Shown: one piece after another, positions 49,391 to 60,108 of the stretch
Position numbering within the stretch: the first letter of the stretch is position 1
How the letters are laid out: each line of letters begins with the position of its first letter
NCBI GenBank assembly: GCA_016806645.1
Contig: JACSYO010002163.1
Span: 1,349,001-1,413,000 of the forward strand
DNA length: 64,000 bases
From: Ophiodon elongatus
Taxonomy: Eukaryota; Chordata; Actinopteri; Perciformes; Hexagrammidae
Direction: 5' to 3'
Made by a program: the position numbers and the translations under genes
The notes under the pieces: model-generated
What the model was told of the DNA's origin: nothing
What the model saw: only the letters and a program-made list of their open reading frames with translations
Databases searched by the model: none

Positions 49391-51825
49391 ACACATACAC
49401 ACACAAACACACACACGTTTAAAAACGTCTCTACCCACATAGAGGGCTGCAGGAATGAGTCCTAAAACCAGGACGTCGAGGTCGCATTTTTGCCCTTCTG
49501 GTTCCTGGTTTAAGTGTCTTAAAGCTGCATTCTCTCTACTGACCATCAGGGGGCGACTCCTCTGGTTGTATAGAAGTCTATGAGAAAATGACTCTACTTC
49601 TCTCTTGATTTATTCCCTCAGTAAACATTGTAAACATGAGTTTATGGTCTCAATCTCTAGTTTCAAGTCTTCTTCAATACAGCATGATGTTCATTTAGTA
49701 AATTATGGTCCATTTAGAGTCAAACAGACCATAAAGCAGGGTATGCTTTAGGGCGGGACCACAAGGTGATTGACGACAGACCTCGCCCCGTCTCCTCGTC
49801 CCAAATCTTCGCCACAAAGATGATGACTATAAAAAGCAGAGCTCACAGAGTACTCATTTATTTATTATTTATTTATTATTTAGTTCTTCTGTTCATGAAT
49901 TCATTACTCAAACCATTCTTTCAGTCTAAACTCTGACTTCTTCCCAGTGTGATCCATCATCACCATCTTCATCATCGTCGCTGCTCGCTATGTGGCCAGC
50001 GATGGTTAATAATCCACATTCCTGCGTGCCGGGAGACGCAGTCACGGCTTAGCAGGGTGAGCTGGGCCGAGCTCAGAGCCCTGAGGGTCACCTCGGGAAG
50101 GGTTTTCATGGTGGGCTCTGCCGGTCCCCAACAGATCGGGGTCTGGGGGTCTGGAGGTCCACTAAGAGAGGGTGGGACTCTGTAGACAACTAGTTATGTT
50201 ATGTAATGGCAGCGATTGAGTCGAAAGCGGAGCTGAATTCAACAAAAAGTAATTGTGATGAAATATAATCTTTAGGCAGCAAATTAACAGATTATACAGT
50301 TATCTGGATATTATAACACAATGTCAAGACTTATTTATTTACTTATTTACTTATTTATTCCTTCTTTTCTTCCTTTTTTCTTTTCTTCCTTTCTTTCTTT
50401 CTTCCTTCCTTCCGTTCTTCCTTTCTTCCTTCCTTTCTTTCTTCCTTTCTTCCTTTCTTCCTTCCTTTCTTTATTCATTTCTTTCTTCCTTTCTTTCTTC
50501 CTTTCTTCCTTTCTTCCTTCCTTCCTTTCGTCCTCTCGTTCTTTATTCCTTTCTTTCTTTCTTCCTTTCTTCCTTTCTTCCTTTCTTCCTTCCTTCCTTT
50601 CGTCCTCTCGTTCTTTAGTTATTTTGTTCTTCCTTTCTTTCTTCCTTCCTTCCTTTCGTCCTCTCGTTCTTTAGTTATTTTGTTCTTCCTTCCTTTCTTT
50701 CTTTCTTCCTATCTTTGTTTGTTTGTTTGTTTGTTTGTGTGACTGTGTACATCTTCTTCCTCGTACCAGAGTTATCTAAAAGCTCATTTACATCTCTAGA
50801 ACAACATCTGTTAAGAAAAAGTATAAAACCACAATTACAAGATGCTATTCTTAACACGACAACAGCATCAGCTGAACAACATTAAATGAAGTGTTTGTCA
50901 TTCATGCACGATGTTTTTTTTAATTTTTTTTATTTAAGAATCATTCTGGTTTTCTTTTTTTCATGTCATGTTGTAACAGCTCAGATACTTCTGACACTCA
51001 CACATTAAAGTGGAAGTGAAGTAGAAAAAAAAAGTGCCGGCCTGCGTGTCTGTCAGCACGTAGCTGTGAAGCTGTGGCCTCCCACGTGGTTTCACTTTAT
51101 GTATCACGGCTGCGCTCACTGGCATATAAGGTTATTTATTGTGCTTCCCTCCACACACGGTCCCTCCTTCTTTTTTTTTTTTTATTCAATAGTAACCTGT
51201 AGCTTTTGCCCTTGACTTCTCTTATCTATTCCCCGCCCACGTTTTCTTTTCTTTTTTTTACGAGGTGAAATGAAAATGCAACTGTGTGTGTTTTAGTCCA
51301 GCCCTCCCTCTCTCTAATGTGTGTGTGTCTTGTGACCCGTGGCTCTGATACCCACCTTCTGGTATCGTATAACAATGGCCTGCCTCACACAGTTCCCCCC
51401 CCCACCCCCCCCCACCTCCCCCCTCCCACCACTGAGGTCCTGCCCAGCACTCATGTCGCATACAAAAGGTGCTCTCTCCTGTCGATAAGGAGGCGCACAG
51501 ATACGTCACACTGTCCGCTTCAGTGCGTCATTTGTTTTAGAATTGTTTGACACCGACCCCACCTCAGTACACGGCGACGCTGTCAGACTCTGCACCGTAA
51601 ACGCACGGGGATTTAAATATCGTTGCGTGTGACTCAGGTGCTCGATGTGTCCGGTTATGATCAGAGGGGATTGTACTTAAGCCTCTTAGGGATGCGGTTC
51701 CTCCATGATTCAGCCAATATGTCGGGGTTTGTCAGTGCAAGCATTTCATTCCATTCACGCCTCCTATTGGATCGCTCTCTCTCCCTCTCCCTCTCTCTCT
51801 CTCTCTCTATCTCTCTCCCTCTCTA

Positions 51826-51877
<52 letters not shown>

Positions 51878-51891
51878 TCCCTCTGTCTCTC

Positions 51892-51930
<39 letters not shown>

Positions 51931-53425
51931 CCTCTATCTCTCCTCTCTCTCTCTCTCATGAATGTGTCCTTATAAGGCTGCAGCCCTCTGCTCTTAGAGA
52001 ACGACATAAAGGATGATGAACCGAATGAGGCGCGAGTCGCCGATCGACGAGCGAGGCCCATTTGATGAAGCTCCTCTGCAACGGTTTTATCCCCCTGCCC
52101 CCTCCCCCCCCCTCCCTCCTCCCTCCCCTCGTCCTGTCTCCTCCATCTTTCCCTCCTTTTTCCTTCCTGTGCCTCTCTGCTCTGCGTCACGGCTGCGTCA
52201 TGTGACTCCTTCCCATCTGCGCACTGTGGCAGCATCGCCCACTTAGTTTGTCATTCAAACAAAAAAGATGTGAAGAAATGACAGCGTTTTTTTTGGGTGG
52301 GGAGGGCCCCAAAAAAACCCGCTGTCATCTTTTTTCATGCAAACTTCTCCCCGACGAGTGTGACGATCCCCAAAAAACGCTGACGCAGCTTCTTCTAATC
52401 AAAATGAAACCAGTCCTCGGTGTCTCTATCAGGACTAATAACTCCTGCTGGAGTCTATTCCCCTCCCGGCCCCGTTTGATTGTCCTTTGCAACTATCAAG
52501 TTCAAGGACAGTGTTTAACAAAACGGTCCCAACACTTGAAGACAATGCCACGATTATCTCCCATATACACGTCCAGTGTGTCTCTTATCTATGGCCTTGT
52601 CTGTCTTCCTCCCTGGCTTTCTCCCTTTATTGCTTCCTCCTCCTCCTCGTTCCTCGTTGTGTCGAGTGCTCGATTAGTACGAGCCATGCCGGTGTTTGCG
52701 CAGCTCGCGTCCTCCAAAATCTGACAAAGTTAATGAGCCTGGTTTATGTAATTCAAAGATAAAAAAAAAAAAAAAAACGATGTTAAAGTTAAAGCTGGTC
52801 CAGTGGTCGTGTTTCTGAGCACCAGCGTCCCTTTAGAAAACCTCATTTCACTGCAGCAGTACACTTCACCTCTTACAGCACATGACATGAAGTCTAGTCA
52901 CCGTCGCCTCACAGGGAGAGGGGCCGGAGTTCGATTCCCAGGCTGGACGGACCCTTTCTGTGTGGAGTTTGCGTGTTCTCCCCGAGGCCAGCGTGGGTTC
53001 TCTACGGGTTCTCCGGCTTCCTCCCACAGTCAATATGATGGATGGATGTAACTCGTTTGCTGTTCATTTCATCCTGCAGTTTGAAGTGTAAATAATGACA
53101 AATATGTCTTCTATTGATTTGATAGCATTATTATGTTGGCAAAAAAAATAAAACACTCAAATACTGCAGTAATAAATTCTGTTAGATATCCAAACTTTAG
53201 ACTACTTTACTTTGGAACGGAACATCATGGAGTCGAATGTCCGTCCAATCAGTGGAAAGTATTTCTCAGTATGAGTCAGTCGACCATGTTTATTATCGTT
53301 GTGAACGAACATTAGTTAATTTCATTTCAGCCTCTTTTGGCCGGTTGGAGACGTGTAACCATGGTAACCCCTGTCCCATCCTCATGTGGTGACTTGTGAG
53401 AATCATAAAGTCTGAACTAAATATA

Positions 53426-53461
<36 letters not shown>

Positions 53462-56400
53462 GGCGAGCACAGTGAAATCTCACACTGACACGGAAGCATT
53501 ATTGACGTTGCAGAGCTGCCCATTGTCTGGTGTGAACGTTGCCGTCACTACTGCATTGCATTGTGGGATTTGCAGACTGTAACATTTCACCGGAAATGGC
53601 ATAAAATGTAGGTGCGATCGGTTTCATGCTCATAAACTCTCACATACTGACGAGTACGTGTGTGGTGTGTTTCAGGGGTCTTCCTCATCCCCTACCTGCT
53701 GATCGTGTTCGTCGGAGGCATCCCGGTCTTCTTCCTGGAGATCGCACTGGGGCAGTTCATGAAGCAGGGAGGGGTCTCGGCCTGGAACATCGCACCCCTC
53801 TTCAAAGGTACCGGCGTCTGACACACCGAGGACACATTTATATTTTGATAAAATGAAGGTATGTTAATACTGAAATTAACGTTAGCTTAACACAAACCGT
53901 GAACTGTACTCTTACTAATAGTTTAAAACTACAGTTTAAACTACAATGTAAATGAATGAAAACAACAAATTTGCCTCCAGCTGTTGGTCGGTAAAGTCAC
54001 ATAGCGCCTCTAATCCAGCAAACCCAATGAGAAAGAAACGATAATATAGTCGGGTGCTATTGTTGAGGGCGCTCATGCTAATTCTTTTTGCCTTAAAAAC
54101 GCACTCTGTCTGGGGACGGGTACCATTAGGATTTTATTGATACTAGAACTCTTATCAATACTGCTTATCGGTGCTTTTTGATTATTTTGTGAGAAAGAAA
54201 AGACGATTAATTAAGAAAATAATCAACTTTTCTTTATTATTCATGGATGTAAACAAATAGTTTTTCTTGAGCAGCAAATACAAGAAGTTCTAAAATCTTT
54301 AAACTCTATTCTCAGCTCATCAATGATCTCAGTGATTATCCTTCATTGATGATCCCTTATCTTGTGATCAGACTCCGTATGACATCACTAACGTTACCTG
54401 CTGTATGACATCACTAACGTTACCAGCTGCTCCACAAACAGGTTGATGTTCTGCTTGTTGGTCACATGTTGTGATGAACTGCTGCTGTTTCCTCTTTTTA
54501 CTTGTGAGGCTTTTATTGAGTTTGAGACAACCAGAGTTCTCAGAATCTACTGGAGTCAAATGTAGAAACTGTTAAAGGAAGAGGACTCTTTCCTTTTAAG
54601 GCCCCATGAGGAATCCGACTGGTAAAAATAGCCGAAAAGTGGTTTGAAGTTTAAGTAAAAAAGTATTTACTTTGAATGAAAACAATTGCACATTAAATAC
54701 AACAAAACCTATCTAACTCGAGTGACTTCCGGTTCGCGCCGACGTCCACGTGCTGCTTCGAAATCCTGCATGCTGTCTGCACGCCGTCTGTCTGCACGCC
54801 GTCTGTCTGCACGCCGTCTGTCTGCACGCCGTCTGTCTGCACACCGCGTCGTTTCCGCTTCCGGGTGCAAAGGTCAGCATGTGCGACCTCGCTTTGCCCT
54901 GCACACTGCAGGTTGAGTGCAAAGGACCTCCCACTATTGCGCAATACATGTAACTAACTGCCTTGGCACAATTTGTACACTAGGTAATTATAATACAGTT
55001 TAAGCATACGGTAATTATGAAATAGTTTAGGCACACTGATCATAAAATAGTTATAAAATAATGGCATAAAACAGTTCACTTTAGGAGCTTTTTCTATTCA
55101 ACCTTTACAAAACACTTTGGATCTTTGTCTCCTCTCTGCTGTGATGTGAGTCTCACACTGTACTGAGACGGAGACAAAGAGACAAAGAGGCAGAGAGACA
55201 AAGAGACAGAGAGACAGAGAGACAAAGAGACAGAGAGACAAAGAGACAGAGAGACAGGTAACTCCGGTAACTTCTAAAGAACCAATAGCAGAACCGTTAA
55301 CTCCGGACCGCATCCGAGTTTTTACTCATTTAGAACCGGTTCCCGTTTATATTTCTTTGGGGGGGCGTCCTTCGCTCTGTGTGCTCAGGGCCTAACATGC
55401 CTCCTCTGGCTTCCTCCCTCCCTCCCTGTCAGGTCTGGGCTTGGCCTCCATGGTGATCGTGTTCTTCTGTAACACCTACTACATCATGATCCTCGTGTGG
55501 GGCCTCTACTTTCTCTTCCACTCCTTCACCAACGAGCTGCCCTGGGCCACCTGCGGACACCCCTGGAACACCGCCAACTGCACGCTGGACTTCCGCCGCG
55601 CCTGCCACAACCGCAGCGCCGCCCCGCCGCCGTCGTCGTCCCCCGCCAACCTCCTCTCCTCCACGTCGCCGCTGAACCTGTCTTCAGCCCAGCTCCTCTT
55701 CAACGGAAACTGCACGGAGGCTGAGGGCATGCGCTCCCCAGTCATCGAGTTCTGGGAGTATGTTCTGCATTGTCGAGCAGCGTGTCGGCTGTCTTTACGA
55801 AACACATCTGATCATCTCAATTCAAACCCGCGGAGATTCAAACATGCCTCACGACGCAGAGGTTTACCGTTGTGACGTTTATTCTGATGTTTTTATGTCG
55901 TATATTTTCTTTTCCTTTTGATCAATCTGGCACTAAAAAAACCTGTTGATATTATTTAAAAATTTACTTAATTAATAAATAAAAAAAATGTCAAATGCAG
56001 TCATTCTGAAAGACAGGAAGAGGATGAGGCGGAGGGGTGGATTTTTTTTTTTAGGGTCGCAAAAACAAATTTGTCCAGTTTTGTCCAACGGCCTTTTAGT
56101 GCATGTTAGTGCACGTGAGCGTGCCCCACTGGTTAGCTAATGGCCGCCAATCAGCTCTGCTCTCATACGTACCGTTACAGCTGATAACTCCGTCCAGACC
56201 GACAGCAAAGTCGCGCAAGCGTCCTGTTAGCGATCAGGTGTCAATAGAAATGTTATGCACCTTAATATTTATTATATATATTTATATATATAAATATATT
56301 TATATATTTATTTATATTTAAAATTAGTTTGTTTGTGAGAACCAGCTGCTAAAATCAAACAGCAAATTAATCTGTATCCACAATATGGATCATCAATGAT

Positions 56401-59400
56401 TGGCAATTAGTATTAGGCAAAAAAACGTGATCGAGGATCTCTAAAAGTTGTATTTGCTCCCTTCTTTCTTTTGTGCTGATCAGATCCGTGACTGTGACTC
56501 CGATCCGTGACTCCGATCCGTAACTGCAATTCGTAAGACAATCCAATCCGTGACTCCGATCTGTGACTCCGATCTGTGACTCCGATCCGTGACTCTGATC
56601 CGTGACTCCGATCCGTGACTCCGATCCGTGACTCCGATCCGTGACTCCGAAACGTGACTCCGAACCGTGACTCCAAACCGTGACTCCAAACCGTGACTCC
56701 GAACCGTGATACAATCCGATCTGTGACTCTGATCCGTGACTCCGATCCGTAATACAATCCGATCCATGACTCTGATCCGTGACTCCGAACCGTGACTCCG
56801 ATCCGTGACTCCGAACCGTGACTCCGATCCGTGACTCCGAACCGTGACTCCGATCCGTGACTCTGAACCGTGACTCCGATCCGTGATACACTCCGAACCG
56901 TGACTCTGATCCGTGACTCCGAACCGTGACTCCGATCCGTGACTCCGAACCGTGACTCCGATCCGTGACTCCGATCCGTAATACAATCCGATCCGTGACT
57001 CCGATCCGTGACTCCGAACCGTGACTCCAATCCGTGACTCCGATCCGTAATACAATCCGATCCGTGACTCCGATCCGTGACTCCGAACCGTGACTCCAAT
57101 CCGTGACTCCGATCCGTAATACAATCCGATCCGTGACTCCGATCCGTGACTCCGAACCGTGACTCCAATCCGTGACTCCGATCCGTAATACAATCCGATC
57201 CGTGACTCCGATCCGTGACTCCGAACCTGACTCCGACCGTCTCCGTCCGTGACTCCGAACCGTGACTCCGATCCGTGATCAATCCGATCCGTGACCCGAT
57301 CCGTGACTCCGAACCGTGACTCCGATCCGTGACTCCGATCCGTGACTCCGATCCGTAACTCCGATCCGTGACTCCGATCCGTGACTCCGAACCGTGACTC
57401 CAATCCGTGACTCCGATCCGTAATACAATCCGATCCGTGACTCCGATCCGTGACTCCGAACCGTGACTCCAATCCGTGACTCCGATCCGTAATACAATCC
57501 CATCCGTGACTCTGATCCGTGACTCTGATCCGTGACTCCGATCCGTGACTCCGATCCGTAATACAATCCGATCTGTGACTCCGATCCGTGACTCCGAACC
57601 ATGACTCCGAACCGTGATACAATCCGATCCGTGACTCCGAACCGTGACTCCGAACCGTGATACAATCCGATCTGTGACCCTGATCCGTGACTCCGCACCG
57701 TGAGTCCGATCTGTGACTCCGAACCGTGACTCCGATCCGTGACTCCGATCCGTGACTCCGATCCGTGACTCCGAACCGTGACTCCGATCCGTGATACAAT
57801 CCGAACCGTGACTCTGATCCGTGACTCCGAACCGTGAGTCCGATCCGTAATACAATCCGATCTGTGACTCCGATCCGTGACTCCGAACCGTGACTCCGAA
57901 CCGTGATACAATCCGATCCGTGACTCCGAACTGTGACTCCGAACCGTGATACAATCCGATCTGTGACTCTGATCCGTGACTCCGAACCGTGAGTCCGATC
58001 CGTGACTCCGAACCGTGACTCCGATCCGTGACTCCGATCCGTAATACAATCCGATCCGTGACTCTGATCCGTGACTCCGAACCGTGACTCCGATCCGTGA
58101 TACAATCCGAACCGTGAGTTTTATGATCCCTTGCACGACTAATATAATGGCAGTAAAAATGGTCGTGAACTTTCTTTTTACACACAACTTTGCTCTTCTC
58201 ATGATTTATAGAAAAAGACCTGTTGTGATTTGGGTCGCGGTGGTTTGTCAATTTCTATTTATTTTTGGGCCCCCAGAGAACTACTTTGTGAGACTTTAGT
58301 CTAACGGACGCACCTCTGTGTTCTTCCTCCTAGACGGAAAGTGCTGCGTCTGTCCGGTGGGCTGAACGAGCCCGGAGACATCAGCTATGAGATGGTTCTG
58401 TGTCTCATAGCCACCTGGATCATTGTTTACTTCTGCATGTGGAAAGGAGTTAAATCCACTGGCAAGGTAAAGCGTTTCCTGACTGTGCAATCAATGTTTC
58501 ATTTCACTGTTTTTGGGTGTGTGGACTGACGATTCATATTTATGTTCTTTTGATACGTTGACATTACGTGAAACAGAATCAGGGGCTTATCGCGGGCAGA
58601 CTGATATTCGCATAGCTTCATGCAAAGGTTTTAAATAAATGCAGCATTTTTGTCCTTTTGACCCCAAATCAGCTTTGGTGTAGTGAGAGGATCAGCGTCT
58701 AGACTGAAGCGCGTATCGACACAAACATGAGCGCGTTTCTTTCCTGAATGTCTGCTAATTTGTGTAGTTATTCTCACGTGTATTTATGTTTGTGTGCAGC
58801 TTGATGTTTCAGTCCGGCTGTGATCTTATTACCTTAAATGACGTCGCTCTCTGTCACAAATGAAATAGATGATCGCCCCTCGTTCTTTTTTTTTTTAAAC
58901 AGCTGTGCGCTCTGATGCGTCGATGACAACGAGTGTAGCGTATGGAGAAACGTCTGTGTTTGCATACTTGTGTCTCCAGAGTAGCCAAAGCTCACAGAGC
59001 GAGCGGGGATGGGGGGATGAGGTGGATGAGGGGGGGGGGGAGAAAGAGAAAAAATAACGAAGGAGATTTGAGCCAGCTGTAAGGCGATTAGTAACTTTCC
59101 ACCATGTAGACGTTTGAGTTCTTTGAAAGGGGCTTTTCTGCCTGTGTTTCGCCCCAGATAAAGGCAAATATTTGTGCCCTTCTCACTACCATACTGATTT
59201 AGCTGGATGGGGGTGCTTCTGTTAGGTAGCGGGGGGGAGGGAGAAGGGGGGGGGGGGGGCTTTCTCAGCATTACTTGACAAAGACTACCTTGTGGAAAGG
59301 TCTGCCACAAACCCCTGCTATTGCAGGAGGTTTACAAATTGTCTGGCTTTCCATTTACAGGCTACCTTTTCTTCAAAGTAACATGACAGGGCCCATTACA

Positions 59401-60108
59401 CATCTACTACAGGAGGGACCTAATGGGCTTCTACTTAAGACTTGAGTATTTGCAAAGCAGGTAATTGCTTAATCAAAGTGATAAAAACATACTTGGGTGC
59501 AGTTACATTGAAACATTTGACTGTAGCTGATGTTGATAAGCACTGAACTGTTCCAACTAGCCTGTTAAATTATAACTGCATCTTTTTATGTACCTACTTA
59601 CATGTAATGTGAGGAGTTTAACTGTGTTAAGGGTTTTTACTGCTTTCACTTAATTCAAGTTTTAAATGCATAGCACTCAAACTTCACCCCTCTCCTCTAC
59701 CCTCAAACCCAAGTTTACTTTACAAATTGTCCCCGCTGTATTTAGAGGTGTACTTCATTGCTCCCTTGTTCCGTCTTTCTCTAGGTCGTTTACTTCACAG
59801 CCCTGTTCCCCTACCTGGTTCTGGTGGTTCTCTTGGCCCACGGCGTCACTCTACCCGGAGCTTTAGACGGGATTATTTACTACCTGAAACCAGACTGGTC
59901 CAAACTCGGAGAAGCACAGGTACGTTTTTGCGAGTGTCGCGACGAGAAAGTATTGTCCGTCGACCCAGTGGACCGAGTGGAACAACATATTCTGTGTGTG
60001 ATAGGTGTGGATCGATGCGGGCACTCAGATTTTCTTCTCCTATGCCATCGGACTGGGCGCCCTGACTGCGCTGGGCAGCTACAACCGCTTCCATAACAAC
60101 TGTTACCA
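47182..60108 (+). CDS. slc6a8: slc6a8, sodium- and chloride-dependent creatine transporter, first seven coding exons
   Basis: A plasma-membrane SLC6 (neurotransmitter:sodium symporter) carrier that imports creatine with Na+ and Cl-. Seven exons splice in phase to 392 codons plus two bases. Landmarks: a Gly/Pro-rich N-terminus; TM1 with ETWTRQMDFIMSCVGFAVG and GLGNVWRFPYLCYKNGGG (about 82-117); FLIPYLLIVFVGGIPVFFLE; GLASMVIVFFCNTYYIMILV; the disulfide pair C201/C210 in extracellular loop 2; VIEFWE; YFCMWKGVKSTGK; LPGALDGIIYYLKPDWSKLG; and VWIDAGTQIFFSYAIGLGAL. These blocks match creatine transporter rather than the taurine or GABA carriers. Loop 2 is longer than in human and has four N-glycosylation sequons (N209, N220, N242, N253). 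TM7-12 exons are not in the window, and the last intron exceeds 3.9 kb. Confidence 0.95.
47213..49036. other. slc6a8 intron 1
   Basis: Holds a GT array near 47360-47384, element A copy 4 in reverse, and a GT array near 48662-48685. No exon is recognised. Confidence 0.7.
47508..48235 (-). repeat. Dispersed element A, copy 4 (reverse)
   Basis: Reverse-complement copy with terminal blocks at about 47508-47662 and 48083-48235; the core includes a short tatata insertion near 47811-47826. Confidence 0.75.
49037..49354 (+). CDS. slc6a8: slc6a8 exon 2 (N-terminus and TM1)
   Basis: Acceptor cttcag, donor GGCG|GTGAGC followed by a CA array. Encodes a Gly/Pro/Val-rich segment, then the conserved TM1 region GLGNVWRFPYLCYKNGGG that holds sodium- and substrate-contacting residues in the family. 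Confidence 0.95.
49505..49785 (+). repeat. Dispersed element B, copy 3 (truncated)
   Basis: Carries the left half of the element from taagtgtcttaaagctgcat to acaaggtgattgac. Confidence 0.75.
50322..50720 (+). repeat. TTCC/TTTC-rich tract with internal 60-80 bp duplications
   Basis: A pyrimidine tract in which a segment containing ttcgtcctctcgttcttta recurs three times, showing local segmental duplication inside the simple repeat. Confidence 0.85.
51777..51957 (+). repeat. (CT)n-rich microsatellite
   Basis: Interrupted ct repeat; Ser/Leu-rich frames here are artefacts. Confidence 0.95.
52895..53048 (+). mobile_element. 5' part of a teleost SINE, internally deleted
   Basis: Contains gtcgcctcacag, a tRNA B-box-like gagttcgattccc, tgtgtggagtttgcgtgttc and ctccggcttcctcccacagt, then jumps to a gatggatg tail. 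It complements the 3' part at 31757-31884. Confidence 0.7.
53676..53807 (+). CDS. slc6a8: slc6a8 exon 3 (TM2)
   Basis: Acceptor tttcag, donor AAAG|GTACCG. Encodes VFLIPYLLIVFVGGIPVFFL and GQFMKQGGVSAWNIAPLF. Confidence 0.95.
53808..55432. other. slc6a8 intron 3 with two small minisatellites
   Basis: Includes a 15-bp minisatellite (54774-54848, unit gtctgtctgcacgcc, about five copies) and a gagacaaagagacaga array (55165-55257). No exon is seen. Confidence 0.7.
54774..54848 (+). repeat. 15-bp minisatellite, about five units
   Basis: Unit gtctgtctgcacgcc, the last unit diverged. Confidence 0.9.
55433..55757 (+). CDS. slc6a8: slc6a8 exon 4 (TM3 and extracellular loop 2)
   Basis: Acceptor ctgtcag, donor GGGA|GTATGT. 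Encodes GLGLASMVIVFFCNTYYIMI, LPWATCGHPWNTANC, an expanded Ser/Pro/Ala-rich loop, and RSPVIEFW. The donor is set by the next exon, which completes the Glu codon. Confidence 0.95.
55758..58333. other. slc6a8 intron 4, dominated by a 13-nt minisatellite
   Basis: Outside the 1.6-kb minisatellite the intron is AT-rich with a (TA)n-like block at 56270-56320. Confidence 0.8.
56482..58117 (-). repeat. 1.6-kb minisatellite of 13-nt units
   Basis: The unit is tccgatccgtgac with common variants (gaacc, caatcc, gatctg) and a recurrent 17-nt variant ccgtaatacaatccgat. The 17-nt variants at 56976, 57045, 57114 and 57183 are exactly 69 bp apart, showing a higher-order unit. Long minus-strand frames with a 13-residue period (SHGSESRIGVTDR) come from the repeat, since 13 is not a multiple of 3. 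Confidence 0.95.
58334..58466 (+). CDS. slc6a8: slc6a8 exon 5 (TM4)
   Basis: Acceptor tcctag, donor CAAG|GTAAAG. Encodes RKVLRLSGGLNEPGD and MVLCLIATWIIVYFCMWKGV. Confidence 0.95.
58467..59784. other. slc6a8 intron 5
   Basis: Contains several G-rich runs (59027-59040, 59231-59260). No exon is recognised. Confidence 0.7.
59785..59919 (+). CDS. slc6a8: slc6a8 exon 6 (TM5)
   Basis: Acceptor tctctag, donor ACAG|GTACGT. Encodes VVYFTALFPYLVLVVLLAHG and LPGALDGIIYYLKPDWSKLG. Confidence 0.96.
60005..60108 (+). CDS. slc6a8: slc6a8 exon 7 (TM6)
   Basis: Acceptor gatag, donor ACCA|GTGAGT. Encodes VWIDAGTQIFFSYAIGLGAL and TALGSYNRFHNNCY, the unwound TM6 substrate-site region. This is the last slc6a8 exon in the window. 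Confidence 0.96.

Larger units (their letters stand above)
49355..53675. other. slc6a8 intron 2, about 4.3 kb
   Basis: Repeats: CA array at the donor (49360-49414), element B copy 3 (49505-49785), a TTCC-type tract (50322-50720), a CT-rich tract (51777-51957), a SINE 5' part (52895-53048) and (TA)n (53430-53460). No exon is seen. Confidence 0.7.

Noticed and set aside
50321..50674. Frame of Phe/Ser/Leu repeats resembling a membrane protein
   Set aside because: A direct translation of the TTCC/TTTC tract; it has no domain and lies within an slc6a8 intron.
52895..53048. tRNA-like B-box sequence
   Set aside because: It belongs to a tRNA-derived SINE. No cloverleaf or A-box supports a functional tRNA gene.
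55758..55875. Extension of slc6a8 exon 4 into the following open frame
   Set aside because: The GTATGT donor at 55758 joins in phase to the conserved VLRLSGG exon. The extension has no similarity to the family.
56413..58251. Very long minus-strand reading frames (up to about 612 codons) with a repeated SHGSESRIGVTDR motif
   Set aside because: They are translations of a 13-nt minisatellite inside an slc6a8 intron, open in three frames with the same peptide. There is no non-repeat domain.
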